NCBI GenBank assembly: GCA_038210495.1 | Contig: JBBQWR010000032.1 | Coordinates: forward strand, 1 to 64,000 | Length of the DNA: 64,000 nt | Source of the DNA: JBBQWR01 sp038210495 | GTDB taxonomy: Bacteria; Planctomycetota; Planctomycetia; Pirellulales; DATAWG01 | Direction of reading: 5' to 3' | In this document: piece after piece, positions 61,747 through 64,000 of the stretch | Layout of the letters: the number at the start of each line of letters is the position of its first letter | How positions within the stretch are numbered: position 1 is the first letter of the stretch | The notes under the pieces: model-generated | The model's input: the letters and a program-made list of their open reading frames with translations, nothing else | The model's database searches: none | Told to the model about the DNA's origin: nothing | Translations under genes and position numbers: made by a program

Positions 61747-63195
61747 TCATGCGATGATCTCGCCGATCACTTTGCCGTGAACGTCGGTTAGCCGAAAATC
61801 GCGGCCGGCGTGACGATAAGTGAATTTTTCGTGATCGAAGCCCAGCAGCCGGAGCATCGTGGCATGCAGGTCGTGCACGTGCACCGGTTTGTCGACCGCC
61901 TTGAATCCGAATTCATCGGTTGCGCCATGAACGTAGCCCCCCTTCACGCCGCCGCCGGCCATCCACACGGTGAAGCCGTAATGATTGTGATCGCGGCCGT
62001 TGATCTTGCCCGCGTTCGATCCGGTTTTGGGCAACTCGACCGTGGGCGTGCGGCCGAATTCGCCGCCGCAGATGACCAGCGTGTCTTCGAGCATCCCGCG
62101 CTGCTTGAGATCTTTGAGCAACGCGCCGATCGCCTGATCGCACTCCTTGGCTAGCCGGCGATGATTGACTCCGATATCGTCGTGACTGTCCCAGGGTTGG
62201 CCTTCGCCGTGCCAGACTTGCACGAATCGCACGCCCCGTTCGACCAAACGTCGGGCGACCAAGATCTGCCGGGCCTGCACTCCGCCGCCGTACATGTCGC
62301 GAATATGCTGCGGCTCCCGACTCACGTCGAATGCGTCGGCCACTTCGGATTGCATCCGGTAGGCTAGCTCGAAGCTCTGCAAGCGCGACTCGAGCTGCGA
62401 ATCTTCGTGCCGCTGGTTCGAGTGAATATGATTGAGCGACTGCGCGAGATCGATTTGCCGCCGCTGCTGCGCGGGGGACATCGTGTTGTTGCGGATGTGC
62501 TCGACCAGTTTTTGCACGTCGTCGTGCTTGCTGTCGATGTACGTGCCTTGATAGATACCCGGCAGAAACCCGGCCTGCCAGTTCTGCGATTCCTGAATCG
62601 GATAACCGCCGGGACACATGGCGATGAAGGCCGGCAGATTCTGATTCTCGGTCCCCAGGCCATAGGTCAGCCACGAGCCGACGCTCGGGCGAATCAGCCT
62701 GGCTTCGCCGCAGTTCATGAGCAACAGCGACGGCTCGTGATTGGGCACATCGGCATGCATCGACCGCACGAAGCAGATATCGTCGACGCAACTGGCGACA
62801 TGCGGAAAAATTTCGCTGACTTCGATCCCGCTCTGGCCGTATTTTTGAAACTTGTAGGGCGAGGGAAACGCGGCGCCCGTCTTCCGCTCGGTCGGCAGGT
62901 TATTCGGAATTTCCTTGCCGGCGTATTTTTCCAGAGCCGGCTTCGGATCGAACGTGTCGATATGCGATGGGCCGCCGTTGAAGAACAGGTGAATCACGCG
63001 CTTGGCCTTGGCCGGCAGCGGCGGCAGCTTCGGCAGGAGCGGATTGATTCCCTCGGCTGCACGGGCTTGCTGAGTGAGCAATCCGGCTTGGCCGAGCAAA
63101 TCGGCCAGCGCCACGGCGCCGAAGCCCATGCCGCAACGCGAAAGCATTTCCCGGCGCGAGCATGTTCCGGGAATAATCGATTGTCGCTGAGTCAT
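61747..63195 (-). CDS. DUF1501 family protein, Tat-exported
   Basis: 482 residues with a twin-Arg signal (SRREMLSRCGMGFGAVALADLL). The body has all DUF1501 markers: VIHLFFNGGPSHIDTFDPKP, FPHVASCVDDICFVRSMHAD, MCPGGYPIQ, PWDSHDDIG, VICGGEFGRTPT, GRDHNHYGFTVWMAGGGVKGGYVHG and HVHDLHATMLRLLG. Planctomycetes encode many such proteins next to DUF1553/PSD1 genes, as here (the next gene is DUF1553). The family is sulfatase-like; whether it acts on sulfated polysaccharides is unproven. Confidence 0.94.
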   Translation of the reverse strand: MTQRQSIIPGTCSRREMLSRCGMGFGAVALADLLGQAGLLTQQARAAEGINPLLPKLPPLPAKAKRVIHLFFNGGPSHIDTFDPKPALEKYAGKEIPNNLPTERKTGAAFPSPYKFQKYGQSGIEVSEIFPHVASCVDDICFVRSMHADVPNHEPSLLLMNCGEARLIRPSVGSWLTYGLGTENQNLPAFIAMCPGGYPIQESQNWQAGFLPGIYQGTYIDSKHDDVQKLVEHIRNNTMSPAQQRRQIDLAQSLNHIHSNQRHEDSQLESRLQSFELAYRMQSEVADAFDVSREPQHIRDMYGGGVQARQILVARRLVERGVRFVQVWHGEGQPWDSHDDIGVNHRRLAKECDQAIGALLKDLKQRGMLEDTLVICGGEFGRTPTVELPKTGSNAGKINGRDHNHYGFTVWMAGGGVKGGYVHGATDEFGFKAVDKPVHVHDLHATMLRLLGFDHEKFTYRHAGRDFRLTDVHGKVIGEIIA

Positions 63196-63250
63196 GTCGG
63201 TCGGCCTCGTTCCATCATTCTTAAAAAGATAGTCTGAGGAATGGCAGCAG

Positions 63251-63313
63251 AACGCTAATCGGCGCTAATTTACGCTAATCATTCATTAGCGGTGATTAGT
63301 GAAGATTAGCGTT
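63251..63313. repeat. AACGCTAATC / GATTAGCGTT inverted repeat
   Basis: Perfect 10-bp outer arms enclose further CGCTAAT and ATTAGCGG units in opposite orientations. Sits between the DUF1501 gene and the DUF1553 gene, and looks like a dispersed planctomycete-type intergenic repeat. Confidence 0.7.
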
Positions 63314-63354
63314 CCCTGAATCCGCCTCGTAATCAGATGATTCTCCGTTCGGCA

Positions 63355-64000
63355 TTAATCAACGTAAACGAACTCGTTCGTCATCAACAGCGCCTGAGCA
63401 TATCGCTCCCACTCGTTCAGTTTGCTGTCGCCGTCCGGCGGTTTCGCGGCTATGAAATCCCGGCCCAATTGCAGTTCCTCGGCCGTGGCCGGACGACCGA
63501 ATAATAGCGAGTAGAATCGCTGAATTCGCTCGGCCGGATCTCCCGCCGACACGATCTCCGGCCGTTTGGCCAGGCGCTGGGCCTGTTCGACGACAAACGG
63601 GCTGTTCATCAAAAATAGCGCCTGCTGCGGCACGGTCGTCGTGTGCCGCTGAGCCGTCGTCGTGTCAGGCGACGCGAAATCGAACGTGCGAAACAAGCCG
63701 GGCAGATTCTGCCGATCGACGTATCCGAACAACGTCCGACGGCGCGTGAACGGCTGCGTAAACAAATCGACCGACGGCCCCGCGGGCTTGAGATCCAATT
63801 CGCCGGCCACGGCCAGCAGAGCATCGCGGGTGGCCTCGAAATCCAACCGGCGGCGGTTCATCTTCCAGGTCAATCGATTGTCCGGGTCGCTGCCGATTCC
63901 TTCGGCGCCGCCGTCACAATTTTGCCGATAAGCACTGGATAGCATGATGAGCCGATGCATCTTTTTGATCGACCAGCCGTCCTGCACGAAGCGGGTCGCC
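63355..64000 (-). CDS. DUF1553 (PSD1) family protein, 5' end cut by window
   Basis: At least 214 codons, open to the right edge. RFVQDGWSIKKMHRLIMLSSAYRQ, NRRRLDFEATRDALLAVAGELD, FGYVDRQNLPGLFRTFDFASPDTTTAQRHTTTVPQQALFLMNSPFV and LLFGRPATAEEL belong to the DUF1553 C-terminus (with DUF1549 and a cytochrome-c domain expected upstream). The stop is 160 bp before the DUF1501 start, the usual pair order. Function unknown. Confidence 0.93.
   Translation of the reverse strand, partial: ATRFVQDGWSIKKMHRLIMLSSAYRQNCDGGAEGIGSDPDNRLTWKMNRRRLDFEATRDALLAVAGELDLKPAGPSVDLFTQPFTRRRTLFGYVDRQNLPGLFRTFDFASPDTTTAQRHTTTVPQQALFLMNSPFVVEQAQRLAKRPEIVSAGDPAERIQRFYSLLFGRPATAEELQLGRDFIAAKPPDGDSKLNEWERYAQALLMTNEFVYVD

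Overview
The window is GC-rich, densely coded chromosomal DNA that most likely comes from a planctomycete, probably of the Pirellulales type. The evidence is the set of families typical of that group: two DUF1501 proteins, a DUF1800 protein, a DUF1553 protein cut by the right edge, a BBP7-like outer-membrane protein, a Tat-exported DUF3500 protein, a von Willebrand (VWA) protein paired with an ECF sigma factor, and a small planctomycete-style transmembrane/P-loop/ExeA-ATPase operon. No phylogenetic computation was possible, so the taxon is an inference. Most genes are ordinary chromosomal ones, with many short, often hairpin-forming, intergenic repeats.

Layout. 1-1080: sigma-54-type response regulator, cut by the left edge. 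1254-2555: exported PDZ protein with a repetitive Asp/Arg-rich linker. 3041-6801: two ABC exporter half-transporters that look like an asymmetric heterodimer. 7047-9958: operon of a membrane-anchored protein, a CpsD/ParA-like P-loop protein with Arg in place of the Walker A Lys, and an ExeA-like ATPase. 9981-20744: HEAT-like protein, flavoprotein plus glycine oxidase (thiO), DUF3500 protein, HDOD protein, TPR protein, BBP7 protein with a clear terminator, and an M42 aminopeptidase. 20993-27834: a restriction/defence-like island on the minus strand (MmeI-like adenine methyltransferase broken by one in-frame TAG, DUF559 nuclease, DEAD/DEAH helicase, GIY-YIG nuclease), interspersed with four copies of a GC-rich inverted-repeat element.

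28210-32731: aspartate-family operon of homoserine dehydrogenase, an ApgM-type phosphomutase-fold enzyme (candidate non-orthologous homoserine kinase) and an aspartokinase with a duplicated regulatory region. 32752-43036: DUF151 nuclease-like protein, zinc-ribbon protein, znuABC-type metal uptake operon, 3-methyladenine glycosylase, esterase, TPR protein, and the ECF sigma/VWA pair. 43535-54964: small exported protein, GT39/AsmA-like envelope pair, MFS transporter, tilS, DUF1501/DUF1800 pair and a membrane protein. 55270-57396: decayed area around a tRNA-Arg(ACG) gene, with remnants of DUF1552, TDT-transporter and RHS genes. 57416-64000: Obg/DRG-like TGS GTPase, polX, birA flanked by a 61-bp perfect inverted repeat, DUF1501 and DUF1553.

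The best candidates for unusual biology are the methyltransferase/helicase/GIY-YIG island with its amber-split methyltransferase, the DUF559 gene enclosed by inverted copies of its own repeat (possible mobile unit), the hom-apgM-lysC operon, and repeats whose terminal TAG supplies the stop codon of several unrelated genes.
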